From Thalassomonas viridans (GTDB lineage: Bacteria > Pseudomonadota > Gammaproteobacteria > Enterobacterales > Alteromonadaceae): a DNA stretch of 64,000 nucleotides. The DNA is taken from contig NZ_CP059733.1 of NCBI RefSeq assembly GCF_000948985.2, positions 2,480,001 through 2,544,000 of the forward strand. Direction: 5' to 3'. The translations under genes were made by a program, and so were the position numbers. The notes beneath the pieces were generated by a model. The model made no database searches and was not told the origin of the DNA. It saw only the letters and a program-made list of their open reading frames with translations. Within the stretch, counting starts at the first letter, position 1. Every line of letters begins with the position of its first letter. Shown here piece after piece: positions 53,698 to 63,000 of this stretch.

Positions 53698-54168
53698 AGC
53701 ATTACCATTATTTAATGGTACATGGCTTCGAGACATATTGCTGGCGCTATCCCGGAAGTCATAAATCATAGTGACTGTCAGAGGAGGAGTGATACATTCC
53801 GTAGACTGCCAGTACACCACACCGTGGCCGATATTACCGCCACCTCCGGAAATAGATACACTGGCTGATTTCCCAGCACCAAGTTGAGCATAGCTTGTTA
53901 CCGGGTCGGCTATATTCCATAAACTAAAATTGGTTCCTGCTTCAGACGATTCAAGGTAAGCATTGCCATTTATGTCATAAAACTTGAAATGTACATCGAT
54001 AGCTTTGTCAGAGATATTACTGAATTGAATGTTGGTAATTGTCTGTGAGCCACCTTTAGACCAGTTAGGTATCAATTTACTATTTTGAGTCCTGCATTCT
54101 TTAGCACTTACATGGGAGCATAGAGTCAGAAGAATTCCTGCTAGTAAAACTTTATTACCACTTTTCAT
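53692..54168 (-). CDS. Small secreted hypothetical protein
   Basis: The 158-residue protein has a signal peptide (VLLAGILLTLCSHVSA) and a mature part with KECRTQNSKLIPNWSKGGSQ and a Gly-rich segment (SISGGGGNIGHGVVYWQS), plus two Cys. It looks beta-rich and extracellular. No known family recognised. It is AT-richer than its neighbours and sits as an extra unit between two near-identical promoter regions, flanked by TTTTAGAA(A)GCATTA at 53690-53704 and 54271-54284, so it may be an insertion. Confidence 0.7.
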   Translation of the reverse strand: MKSGNKVLLAGILLTLCSHVSAKECRTQNSKLIPNWSKGGSQTITNIQFSNISDKAIDVHFKFYDINGNAYLESSEAGTNFSLWNIADPVTSYAQLGAGKSASVSISGGGGNIGHGVVYWQSTECITPPLTVTMIYDFRDSASNMSRSHVPLNNGNAF

Positions 54169-54310
54169 ACTTTATCCTTAAGCTTTTTGAGATGGTTACA
54201 TTTCGTTTTGTGTGCACATTTTATATTAGGAAGAGCGTATTTCTGTGTCAACGGAGGCACTTTCTAACACTTTTAGAAGCATTATCTAAAGGGTAAGGCG
54301 TTAATGTTTT

Positions 54311-54373
54311 TGCCATGGTTATCGTGCCGCAGAGCAAGCTTGCCTGGGTAAGAGGATTGCTTTTATATCTTTT
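54311..54373 (-). pseudogene. tetR 3'-end remnant
   Basis: About 63 bp (54311-54373) align with 53001-53063, part of the intact tetR coding sequence (GCCATGG...GTGCCGC.AAGCAAG.TTGCC.GGGTAAG...ATTGCTTTT). It runs directly into the duplicated promoter at 54371, as if about 480 bp of a second tetR copy had been deleted. Confidence 0.75.
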
Positions 54374-54530
54374 AATTGTTTTTGAAATCAGCGTTGACAG
54401 TATTGTACCGATAGGTATAATACTGTCAATCTTACCGATTGGTACAGAATATTGATAGTACCGAAGGTAAAGCAGTGATTATTTAGGTTCTTTGTTCAGT
54501 TATTCTTTTAAGTAAAAGTTTTGGAGAAAA
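54371..54530. repeat. Direct repeat B: SDR promoter region (copy of 53541-53697)
   Basis: See repeat A. This copy is joined to a tetR fragment and stands directly before the SDR gene, so the ancestral arrangement was probably tetR divergent from the SDR gene. Confidence 0.85.
54406..54444. promoter_or_regulatory. TetR operator pair in the SDR promoter
   Basis: Two good sites: TACC-GATA-GGTA (54406-54417) and TACC-GATT-GGTA (54433-54444), 27 bp apart, upstream of the SDR gene. A further TACC-GAA-GGTA (54459-54469) has a 3-bp centre. Confidence 0.7.
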
Positions 54531-54533
54531 ATT

Positions 54534-55271
54534 ATGGGTTTTTCAATAAGTAACAAGGTGGCATTGGTTACAGGAGCAAATCGCGGCATAGGTAAGGCCA
54601 TTGTTGAATCTTTCCTTAAGCATGGAGCGAAAAAAGTTTACCTGGCGGTAAGAAGTCTTGAATCAACCAGGGAACTTGAACAGGAATATGGTGATAAGGT
54701 GGTCAGCCTGCAGCTTGATGTTTCTGATAATGCTTCCATTGAGCAGGCAGCTGCCCGGGCGGGAGATGTTGATGTGGTGGTTAATAACGCCGGGGTGCTT
54801 ATGCCGTCGAATTCTTTGAGTGAACATGCAGAAGAGGCCTTGGCGAAAGAGCTGGATGTTAATGTTTTTGGCCTGATCCGGGTGGCGAAAGCTTTTGCCG
54901 GAATTTTAGAGCAGAACAGGGGCGCCCTGGTGCAACTGAACTCTGTGGCTTCCATTAAAAACTTTGCCGAGCTGTCAACTTATTCCGCTTCCAAGGCTGC
55001 CGCATATTCTATTACCCAGGGGATACGGGAACAGCTCGCCCCCAAAGGGATCAGTGTGCTGAGTGTCCATCCCGGACCTATTGCCACCGATATGGCGGCC
55101 CAGGCGGGATTCGAAGGGAAAGCCGAGTCAACGGCTTCTGTGTCTGAGGGGATAGTGCAGGCTCTGGCGGCAGGGGATTTTCATTTGTTCCCGGATACGG
55201 TATCCAAGGAATTTGAAGCGGCATACCAGGGCTATGCAGGAGCGCTTATTCCGGAAAGCCTGACTGCTTGA
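54534..55271 (+). CDS. SDR family NAD(P)-dependent oxidoreductase
   Basis: The 245-residue short-chain dehydrogenase has TGANRGIGKAIVESFLKHG (cofactor site), NNAGVL, the catalytic Ser in LNSVAS and YSASKAAAYSI (Tyr-x3-Lys), and a PGPIATDMA loop. All catalytic residues are present. The reaction is unknown. It is preceded by TetR operator pairs and GGAG before the ATG, so it is probably induced by a ligand of the TetR protein. Confidence 0.95.
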   Translation: MGFSISNKVALVTGANRGIGKAIVESFLKHGAKKVYLAVRSLESTRELEQEYGDKVVSLQLDVSDNASIEQAAARAGDVDVVVNNAGVLMPSNSLSEHAEEALAKELDVNVFGLIRVAKAFAGILEQNRGALVQLNSVASIKNFAELSTYSASKAAAYSITQGIREQLAPKGISVLSVHPGPIATDMAAQAGFEGKAESTASVSEGIVQALAAGDFHLFPDTVSKEFEAAYQGYAGALIPESLTA

Positions 55272-55294
55272 TCTTAGCTGTATAGCAGATGTCT

Positions 55295-55332
55295 AAAAAG
55301 ACGGAAAACGAGTTGAGTTTTCCGTCTTTTTT
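55295..55332 (+). terminator. Terminator after the SDR gene
   Basis: AAAAGACGGAAAAC (55296-55309) pairs with GTTTTCCGTCTTTT (55317-55330) with a 7-nt loop, followed by TT. A strong Rho-independent terminator. Confidence 0.92.
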
Positions 55333-55509
55333 GTATCACTCACTTTAGCTTTTGCTCCACCTTAGCCATTTAATTTATTTCTTGGGTTAGGTTATTTTTT
55401 CCCCGCTAACTAAAATTAAACCATCTCACATCAAGTTGTCACTTCGGCATGCTTTTGGGGTTATCAAGCCTTTAACCTCCAGGCATAACCAGCATAAGGT
55501 AAGCGGTAT

Positions 55510-57150
55510 ATGAAAGCATCTGATCTTTTTGTTAAAGCCCTGGAGCAGGAAGGGGTGGAATTTATCTTTGGTATTCCTGGCGAAGAAAATTTAGATTTGC
55601 TGGAATCTATCAGAACCTCATCCATTAAACTGATCCTGACCCGGCACGAACAGGCGGCGGGATTTATGGCGGCTACCTATGGCCGGCTGACGGGCAAAGT
55701 CGGGGTTTGTATGTCGACGCTTGGACCCGGGGCGACCAACCTGGTGACCGCAGCGGCCTACGCCCAGCTCGGTGCTATGCCTATGATGATGATCACCGGG
55801 CAAAAGCCCATTAAAGCCAGTAAGCAGGGGCGCTTCCAGGTGCTAAACGTGGTGGACATGATGCGGCCGCTGACCAAATACACCGCACAAATCGTCAGCG
55901 GAGAACGTATCGCCTCGCAAATTCGTGAAGCGTTCCGTATGGCCAGCTCGGAGCGTCCCGGCGCGGTACATCTGGAGTTTCCGGAAGATATTGCCGATGA
56001 AGAAGTTAAACCTAACTTGATCACCGAAAGCACGGTGCGCCGGCCGATTGCCGAAGAAAAGGCGATTAAAAAGGCGATCAGTTTAATCGAGCTGGCGAAA
56101 ACGCCGCTCCTGCTGATCGGCGCCGCCGCCAACCGGAAGATGACCAGCCGTATGCTCAGCCGTTTCGTTAAAGAAACCCGTATTCCCTTCATTACCACCC
56201 AGATGGGCAAGGGAGTTGTCGATGAAACCAGCGAGTTGTTTTTAGGCAATACCACGCTTTCCGACGGGGACTTTGTTCACCGGGTAATAGAGCATGCAGA
56301 CCTTATTATCAATGTCGGCCATGATGTGGTGGAGAAGCCGCCGTTTTTTATGCGCTCCGCCGATAAAAAAGTCATTCATGTCAACTATAACGCCGCCGAA
56401 GTCGACCCGGTTTATTTCCCCCAGGTGGAGGTGATCGGCGATATTGCCAATGCCATCTGGGCGATTATCGAGGGCATACAGCAGCAAAACCACTGGGATT
56501 TCAGTTATTTCAGCAGGGTAAAAGAGGCGGAAGAGAGCGAGTTGCCCCATGGCTGCGATGATCCCCGTTTTCCCATGTATCCGCAGCGCCTGGTGGCGGA
56601 TATCCGCAAAGCCATGCCGGACGACGGCATTATCGCCCTGGATAACGGCGTATATAAAATCTGGTTTGCCCGTAATTATAAGGCCAAGCAGCCCAATACC
56701 GTGTTGCTGGACAATGCCCTGGCGACCATGGGGGCCGGGTTGCCCTCAGCCATGGCGGCCAAGCTGGTGTACCCGGACCGTCCGGTGATTGCCGTGTGCG
56801 GTGACGGCGGTTTTATGATGAACAGCCAAGAGCTGGAAACGGCAATCCGCCTTAAGCAACATTTAATCGTGCTGATTTTACGTGACGATGCCTACGGCAT
56901 GATCAAATGGAAACAGGCCAATATGCACTTTGAGGACTTCGGCCTGGATTACGGCAATCCGGATTTTGTCAAATACATAGAAGCCTATGGCGGCAAGGGC
57001 CACAGGATATCCAGTGCCGAGCAGCTCTTGCCGCTGGTGAAAAGTTGTTTCGGCGATCCCGCGGTGCACCTTATCGATGTGCCGATAGACTACAGCGACA
57101 ACGACAGGATTTTAAATATCGAACTGCGCCAGTTAAGCGCGAAAATTTAA
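55510..57150 (+). CDS. ThDP-dependent acetolactate synthase-type enzyme (large subunit)
   Basis: The 546-residue protein has the three domains of the AHAS/pyruvate-oxidase family: an N-terminal pyrimidine-binding domain (EQEGVEFIFGIPGEENLDLLESI, with catalytic Glu in RHEQAAGFMAATYGR), a central domain and a C-terminal pyrophosphate domain with GDGGFMMNSQELETA and RDDAYGMIKWKQ. There is no small regulatory subunit next door, and a dehydrogenase gene follows, so a catabolic role is more likely than branched-chain amino acid synthesis. Substrate uncertain. Confidence 0.9.
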   Translation: MKASDLFVKALEQEGVEFIFGIPGEENLDLLESIRTSSIKLILTRHEQAAGFMAATYGRLTGKVGVCMSTLGPGATNLVTAAAYAQLGAMPMMMITGQKPIKASKQGRFQVLNVVDMMRPLTKYTAQIVSGERIASQIREAFRMASSERPGAVHLEFPEDIADEEVKPNLITESTVRRPIAEEKAIKKAISLIELAKTPLLLIGAAANRKMTSRMLSRFVKETRIPFITTQMGKGVVDETSELFLGNTTLSDGDFVHRVIEHADLIINVGHDVVEKPPFFMRSADKKVIHVNYNAAEVDPVYFPQVEVIGDIANAIWAIIEGIQQQNHWDFSYFSRVKEAEESELPHGCDDPRFPMYPQRLVADIRKAMPDDGIIALDNGVYKIWFARNYKAKQPNTVLLDNALATMGAGLPSAMAAKLVYPDRPVIAVCGDGGFMMNSQELETAIRLKQHLIVLILRDDAYGMIKWKQANMHFEDFGLDYGNPDFVKYIEAYGGKGHRISSAEQLLPLVKSCFGDPAVHLIDVPIDYSDNDRILNIELRQLSAKI

Positions 57151-57191
57151 TGAATACGCCTTAGCCTTGACTCTTATTGGGGAGTATAAGC

Positions 57192-58631
57192 ATGTTAAAA
57201 CCACATTATCCATATTACCTTGCCAACCGGGCGATATACGCCAATGACGATTTGATCGTTACCGACAAATATACCGGGGAAGCGGCCACCCGGGTAGCAC
57301 TGGCGGATGCCGGGGCGATAGATCAAGGCATAGCCGCAGCAGAAGCGTGCCAGGGGGCGCTGAGGGATATGGCCCCTTATCAGCGGCAGGATATCCTGAA
57401 CCATTGCGTTAAACGTTTTGGCGAGCGCTTTGATGAACTGGCGATGGCCTTATGTATTGAGGCGGGCAAACCCATTAAGGATGCGCGCGGGGAAGTCGGT
57501 CGTCTGATAGATACTTTCAGGATCGCCGCCGAAGAATCGGTGCGTTTAAACGGCGAGCTGATGAACCTGGAAATATCTCCCAGGGCCAGGGGATACAGCG
57601 CCATGTATAAGCCTGTGCCCATAGGCCCCTGTTCCTTTATTTCCCCTTTTAACTTTCCGCTCAACCTTGCCGCCCATAAGGTGGCGCCGGCGCTGGCTAC
57701 CGGCTGTCCCTTCGTGCTGAAACCCGCCAGCCGCACGCCTATCGGTGCTTTGATCATCGGGGAGATACTGGCGGAGACGGATTTGCCGGCCGGCGCTTTT
57801 TCTATTTTGCCCTGCAGCCGGGACGGGGCGGATTTATTCACCGTGGACGACAGGTTAAAGCTGCTTAGCTTTACCGGTTCTCCGGATGTCGGCTGGCAGT
57901 TGAAAGCCAAGGCCGGGAAAAAGCCGGTGATACTGGAGCTCGGCGGCAATGCCGCCTGTATCGTCGATGAAGATACCCAGGATTTGGCGGACTGCGTAGA
58001 GCGCATCATTTTCGGCGCTTTTTACCAGTCGGGACAAAGCTGTATCGGCGTGCAGCGGGTAATGGTGCACAGCGCCTTGTATGAAACTTTTAAAGCCGAG
58101 TTTATCGATAAGGTCTCCGCCTTGCCCATGGGGGATCCCAAAGACGAAGCCACTTTCATCGGGCCGATGATCGCCGAGTCGGAAGCAAGCCGCTTAAAAG
58201 GCTGGATTGACGAGGCAGTCAACTCGGGAGCCAGGTTATTGACCGGTGGCGGGCAACAAGGGGCTTTTCTTGAAGCCAGCGTGCTGGAAAATGTGCCGAC
58301 CGGTGCGGCTGTTAACACCGAAGAAGCCTTCGGGCCTGTGGTAGTGCTTAGTGCTTTTGACAATTTTGACCAGGCGTTAGCCGAGGTCAACAACAGCAAG
58401 TTTGGCCTGCAGGCGGGCATCTTTACCCGGGATATCAATAAAATCCAGCTGGCCTGGGATACCCTGGAAGTGGGTGGTGTGGTGATCGGCGACGTGCCCA
58501 GTTTCCGGGTCGATAATATGCCCTACGGCGGCGTAAAAGATTCCGGCATAGGCAGGGAAGGGATCCGCTTTGCTATGCAGGACATGACGGAGCTGAGGTT
58601 ACTGGTGATTAGAAACAGGGCTAAACAGTAA
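57192..58631 (+). CDS. NAD(P)-dependent aldehyde dehydrogenase
   Basis: The 479-residue ALDH has SFISPFNFPLNLAAHKVAPALATG, the catalytic Glu in LELGGNAACIVD and the nucleophilic Cys in YQSGQSCIGVQRVMV, then EEAFGPVVVLS and GGVKDSGIGREG. Its best match is the lactaldehyde/phosphonoacetaldehyde group, not betaine-aldehyde type. GGGGAG precedes the ATG at 57192; the open frame begins at 57177. It follows the ThDP enzyme by about 40 bp, so it probably oxidises an aldehyde linked to that reaction. Confidence 0.93.
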   Translation: MLKPHYPYYLANRAIYANDDLIVTDKYTGEAATRVALADAGAIDQGIAAAEACQGALRDMAPYQRQDILNHCVKRFGERFDELAMALCIEAGKPIKDARGEVGRLIDTFRIAAEESVRLNGELMNLEISPRARGYSAMYKPVPIGPCSFISPFNFPLNLAAHKVAPALATGCPFVLKPASRTPIGALIIGEILAETDLPAGAFSILPCSRDGADLFTVDDRLKLLSFTGSPDVGWQLKAKAGKKPVILELGGNAACIVDEDTQDLADCVERIIFGAFYQSGQSCIGVQRVMVHSALYETFKAEFIDKVSALPMGDPKDEATFIGPMIAESEASRLKGWIDEAVNSGARLLTGGGQQGAFLEASVLENVPTGAAVNTEEAFGPVVVLSAFDNFDQALAEVNNSKFGLQAGIFTRDINKIQLAWDTLEVGGVVIGDVPSFRVDNMPYGGVKDSGIGREGIRFAMQDMTELRLLVIRNRAKQ

Positions 58632-58744
58632 GCCGGGAGATATCGGGTACTTGAGGAGACTTATTTTTGGCTCATAGGGCAGTAACAGCCCGGGAATAGC
58701 GGCTATTAACATTTTTACATTATTGGCCGCTGTTGATGCCCGGT

Positions 58745-59085
58745 TTATTTAATCAGGCAAACACTAGTGGCTCTAAAAGCCTTTTCGCTCAGGGTATCAG
58801 CGGTTTATATGTTTCGCTACCAAAGGCTTCCCGTACCGCCTGCTCGCTTGGAAACTCGACATATTTAATTAAGTCTGCCGGGCAATCGCCGGTTAACGGC
58901 TCTGTGGTTTGGTGTTCCGCCACAAGCTTGATGCCGGTATTTTTAAATAACTTACCCGATTTTTGTTTATAGATATCACCGCTTCTTTTTGCTCCGGCGC
59001 TGCTGATACATGTCAGTATCATCATGGCGGCGGGGATAAAAATTTGTTTAAGCCTCGCGAATGATTTTGCTGTATAAACAATTCG
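58745..59085 (-). pseudogene. DUF1330 protein pseudogene (frameshifted)
   Basis: The frame encodes a signal-like N-terminus and VAEHQTTEPLTGDCPADLIK, then VEFPSEQAVREAFGSETYKPLIP, the DUF1330 pattern, and meets a TGA at 58789-58791. The expected C-terminus (SEKAFRATSVCLIK, stop at 58745) continues in a neighbouring frame, so a one-base loss or gain near 58790 broke it. No start codon lies upstream of the signal-like region up to the in-frame stop at 59086, so the 5' end also appears damaged. It could also be a sequencing error. Confidence 0.75.
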
Positions 59086-59120
59086 TTACTTGACTGGGGA
59101 AGATCTTACATGGACACTTT

Positions 59121-60053
59121 ATGCAACGATATATTGATAATGAGATCACTGTGGTTCATAAATCGTCCATGAGCTGGGATGATGTCCAGTTTTTTCTCTC
59201 GGTGGCGCGCTCCGGCAGCGCCCGGGCAACGGCGCAAGTTTTAGGGGTGAGCCACTCCACGGTATCCAGACGGATGGATAACCTGGAGTCTGATCTCGGC
59301 ACCCGGCTGTTCGACCGTAATGTCGGCGGCTATATCCTCACGGCAGAAGGCAAGTCTATGATGGATTATGCCGAACAGGCGGAAGATGCCTTAATCAGTG
59401 CCGAGCTGCATTTGCATGGCCGGGATAATGAACTCAGCGGCCTTATCCGCCTGACCACCCCAGATGTGATCACTAACCATATCCTGCTGCCGGAAATTGT
59501 TAACTTCACCCGCAAATACCCGGATATAGATATTGAGTTTTCCGTCTCCAGCAATGTTTTTGAACTGATGCGGCGGGAAAGCGATATTGCCCTGCGTTTT
59601 ATGGGTTTTGGCAATCCGCCGCCGGAACCTTTAATCGGACGTAAAGTGGCGTCGGTTGCCAGTTGTTTTTATGCCAGCGAAAGCTACCTGGCAGCGCATG
59701 ACCTGTCAGATCCGGATTCGGGGGCCAGGTGGTTAGGTTGGGGCGAGAAAGAACGCTTCCCTCAATGGGTAAAATCTTCTCCTTATCCGGATATTCCTAC
59801 GCAATATACCATGGATCAGGCGGGCACCCAGGTGGAAGCGGTCCGTGCCGGGCTGGGTATGGCCATGCTGCCCTGTTTTCTGGCGGATGCCTGCGAAGGC
59901 CTGATACGGCTGCCAAATTGCGAGCCGCAACTCAACCATGAAATCTGGCTGCTGTCGCATCCCGACTTGCGGGAAGTTACCCGGCTGCGTAAGTTCAGGG
60001 AGTTTCTGGTGGAGCTGTTCGCGCAGAAGCAGGATTTCCTGGCGGCCAGGTAG
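59121..60053 (+). CDS. LysR-family transcriptional regulator
   Basis: The protein has a LysR helix-turn-helix (DVQFFLSVARSGSARATAQVLGVSHSTVSRRMDNLESDLGTRLF) and an effector domain. The frame opens at 59121, but the family N-terminus begins near 59169 (MSWDDVQFFL). No ribosome-binding site clearly decides between them. It follows the pseudogene and is convergent with the large NACHT gene. Targets are unknown. Confidence 0.9.
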   Translation: MQRYIDNEITVVHKSSMSWDDVQFFLSVARSGSARATAQVLGVSHSTVSRRMDNLESDLGTRLFDRNVGGYILTAEGKSMMDYAEQAEDALISAELHLHGRDNELSGLIRLTTPDVITNHILLPEIVNFTRKYPDIDIEFSVSSNVFELMRRESDIALRFMGFGNPPPEPLIGRKVASVASCFYASESYLAAHDLSDPDSGARWLGWGEKERFPQWVKSSPYPDIPTQYTMDQAGTQVEAVRAGLGMAMLPCFLADACEGLIRLPNCEPQLNHEIWLLSHPDLREVTRLRKFREFLVELFAQKQDFLAAR

Positions 60054-60055
60054 CT

Positions 60056-63000
60056 TTATGCAAAGATGCGGCAACCCGGCAAAGCTTTTTTTATCTCGTT
60101 AAGATCTGTGATACTGCAACCGCGCACAAAGAGTTTTTTTAAGTTTTTAAGCTGTTTCAACGGGCTTAAACTTTTTACCTGGGTATTGCATATGTAGAGG
60201 GTTTGCAGTTGGGACAGTTTTGCCAGCGGGGTTAAGTCGGCGGCAAAGGTATCGTCAAGATCCAGGACATGCAGATTACCCAGCTGCGCCAGGGGGGTCA
60301 GGTCCATAATATTGGTTTCGCTTAATTCGAGCTTTTCCAGTTGGCTGAGCCCGGCCAAAGGGCTTAAGTCGTCGATTTCGTTGTAACTTAATTCCAGCAC
60401 CTGTAAATCGGTAAGCCTCCTTAGCGGTTCCAGTTTTTCTATATCGGCTTCTTCCAGGTAAAGCTCCTGCAAGCGTGTGAGTTTAGCCAGGGGGCTTAAG
60501 TCGTTTACCTCGGTGTAATGCAGGTTCAGGACTTGCAGCCCGGTGAGGTTTGTCAGCGGGGTTAAGTCGATAATATTGGTATCTTCCAGTTCCAGGGTGT
60601 GCAGTTTGCTGAGGTTTTTAAGGGGGGTTAAATCTTCAATCTCGCTATAGCTTAAGTTCAGGCTCTCCAGCGCCGTCATTTTCGCCAGGGGAGAGAAGTC
60701 CTCGACATATGCCTGTCCCAGATCCAGGGCGTACAGGTTTTCGAGTATGGTTAACGGGGCCAGGCCCTGGGAGAGTTCCCACTCGCTGAAGTTGAGGTCT
60801 TCTTCTTTGGCATAAGCTTGGAGCAAACGGGGTGACTGGGTGAGAAAAGCCATTTTCCGGCACAGGGTTTTGGGGTACTTGTCCAGACCCTGTTTGATCA
60901 TCAGGTTGGCCATTTGCGCTTCTTTGGCGATATCGGCATCCATTTTCTCTATATCCCGGATGATTTTTTCCAGGTAGCTTTCGCGCTTGTCTTTGAAATA
61001 ATCCAGCAAGAGTATATAGGCTTCTACTGTGGCGATTTTCATCAGGGCATAAGCGCAGTAATGGTCTTTTTGGATGGAACGCTGCTGTGGCCGCCTCAGG
61101 TGGGGGATCGCCAGTTCACCGGCATTGGATAAGGCGTCCCGTACCTTGGCCGACGGCGGCGGTATGATTTTCGGGATAATGCTTTCCAGCTTATGGGCAA
61201 ACTCGGGGGAAATTTCCCTCAGGCTCTCCTTGCAGCTGAGCACCAGCAGGTAAAGGCTGATGGCCTTGTTGTCGTTGTGCTGATCTGCAAATTTTGCCGC
61301 CTGTTCGAGCAGTTTGCTCAGGTATTTTTCATTCTCTTCCCTGGAGCGGCACAGGCCGACGGCCAGCTGGATAGTACCGTGCCAGTAGTCTTTGGTGGCA
61401 TTTTTTCTTAACGTGGCCCAGTCCCGTTTTACCATTAGGTATTCTGCGGTGAAAAATTCCTGGAAAGATCTGTGGGCAAACTGGATTTCCGAGATGCCGA
61501 CGGCCTGCAGCAAACCGCTGCGCTCCAGAAAAAAGCTTTTTAAATCGTCCGCACTCAGCTGTTTGTTGAGGTTGGGCAAGTTGTTGAGTTTTTCTGTCAG
61601 GCGCTCAAGCAGGTCAGCCGGGGTCAGGGTGATCAGTTTTTTCTGTGTCATCCAGTGGGCGATATAGGCGAGTAAAATGATCTTGTCCTGATGGTCCAGC
61701 AGGCGAAAACGCTCGTCTTCGATGATTTTCTTTTCCCGGTCACGGCTGTCCAAAAACATCCTGCTGGTGGCCTGATAGAGATCGGTGCGGTTTTTCGGCA
61801 GGTAGCCGCTGCGGTCATGGTGCAACATGCAAAGCACGCCGCACAGCAGCGGGTTTTCTGCCAGGGTGCGCAGCGGGCGTTGCAGTTTCAGTTGTTGCAG
61901 CAGGTTTTCACCTTCTTTGGCGTAGGCATCGGGTTTGGTTTTATCGTATTCCAGCGCTACCGCCTGGTGCCAGTGCTCGATAAAGCTTTGCTGTGCCGCC
62001 TGGTCCATACTTTGTAATTTCACCGCCTGAAAATTGAGATCTTTAAGGGAGTTCTCACCGTAGGCGGTGGGCCTGGAGGTGAGGATAAACTGGTTGCCGG
62101 CATGCTCCCGGCACAGGGCTTTGATCCATTTCAGCACTTCCTGGCGGCGGCTTTCCGGGACTTCGTCAAAACCGTCGATCATCAGTATGGCTCTTTTGTC
62201 CTTAAGCACGGCATCGAGCCAGTTTTGCTGGACAGCTTCGGTTTGGCAATCTTCCACCATCAGGGCATAAAAGCCTGACTTGTCCGGCAGTTTTTTCTGG
62301 TTTAACACTTCGCGTAATTTGATGATCACCGGAATTTTTTCATTCCAGGGGGCCTTGTCGCCGGTAAAGTCCTGGCGCCCGCATTGTACCGTCAGCCACT
62401 GCAGCAAAGTGGTTTTTCCCTGGCCGGCATCGCCGATGATCACCAGGCGTTCGAATCCGGTCAGCGCCTGCTCGGTGGAAAGGATTTCACTGTCGGTGTC
62501 GTCATCGTATTCGGTTTCTGTGTTTAACGAGATATAGGCGACACGCAATTGATATTTGCGCGAACGGCCGCCGAAGTTGATGCCGAAAATTCTTAATTCG
62601 TCGAAGCGGCGGGCAACGGCGCGGCGGTATTGCTCTTCTATTTCCGTTTTTTCATTGCGGTTGACTTCCCTGAGATCCTGCCAGCGGGTCAGTTCTTCGT
62701 TGAGCTTTTCAAACAGTTCGTGTGGATCTGCCAGCTGTGCCAGCAGGTTGTCTTTATTCCAGGGGGGTAAGGCGTCGCTGCAGTCGACGATGAGTTCACA
62801 GATCAGCGGTAGCAGTTTGTCAAAAAGCTCCTGTTGCTCTTTCGTTGCCTGTGCCAGTTCTCCCGGACTATGCTGGAATTTTAACGCGCCGTTAAGTTGT
62901 TGGGGTTTAAAATCCACCCGGTTTAAGGTGTCAAAGGTCGGATTGCAGACGCGCAGCTGGGAGGTCAGGGCGGATAAGATTATTTTCTGGCTGGCGAACT

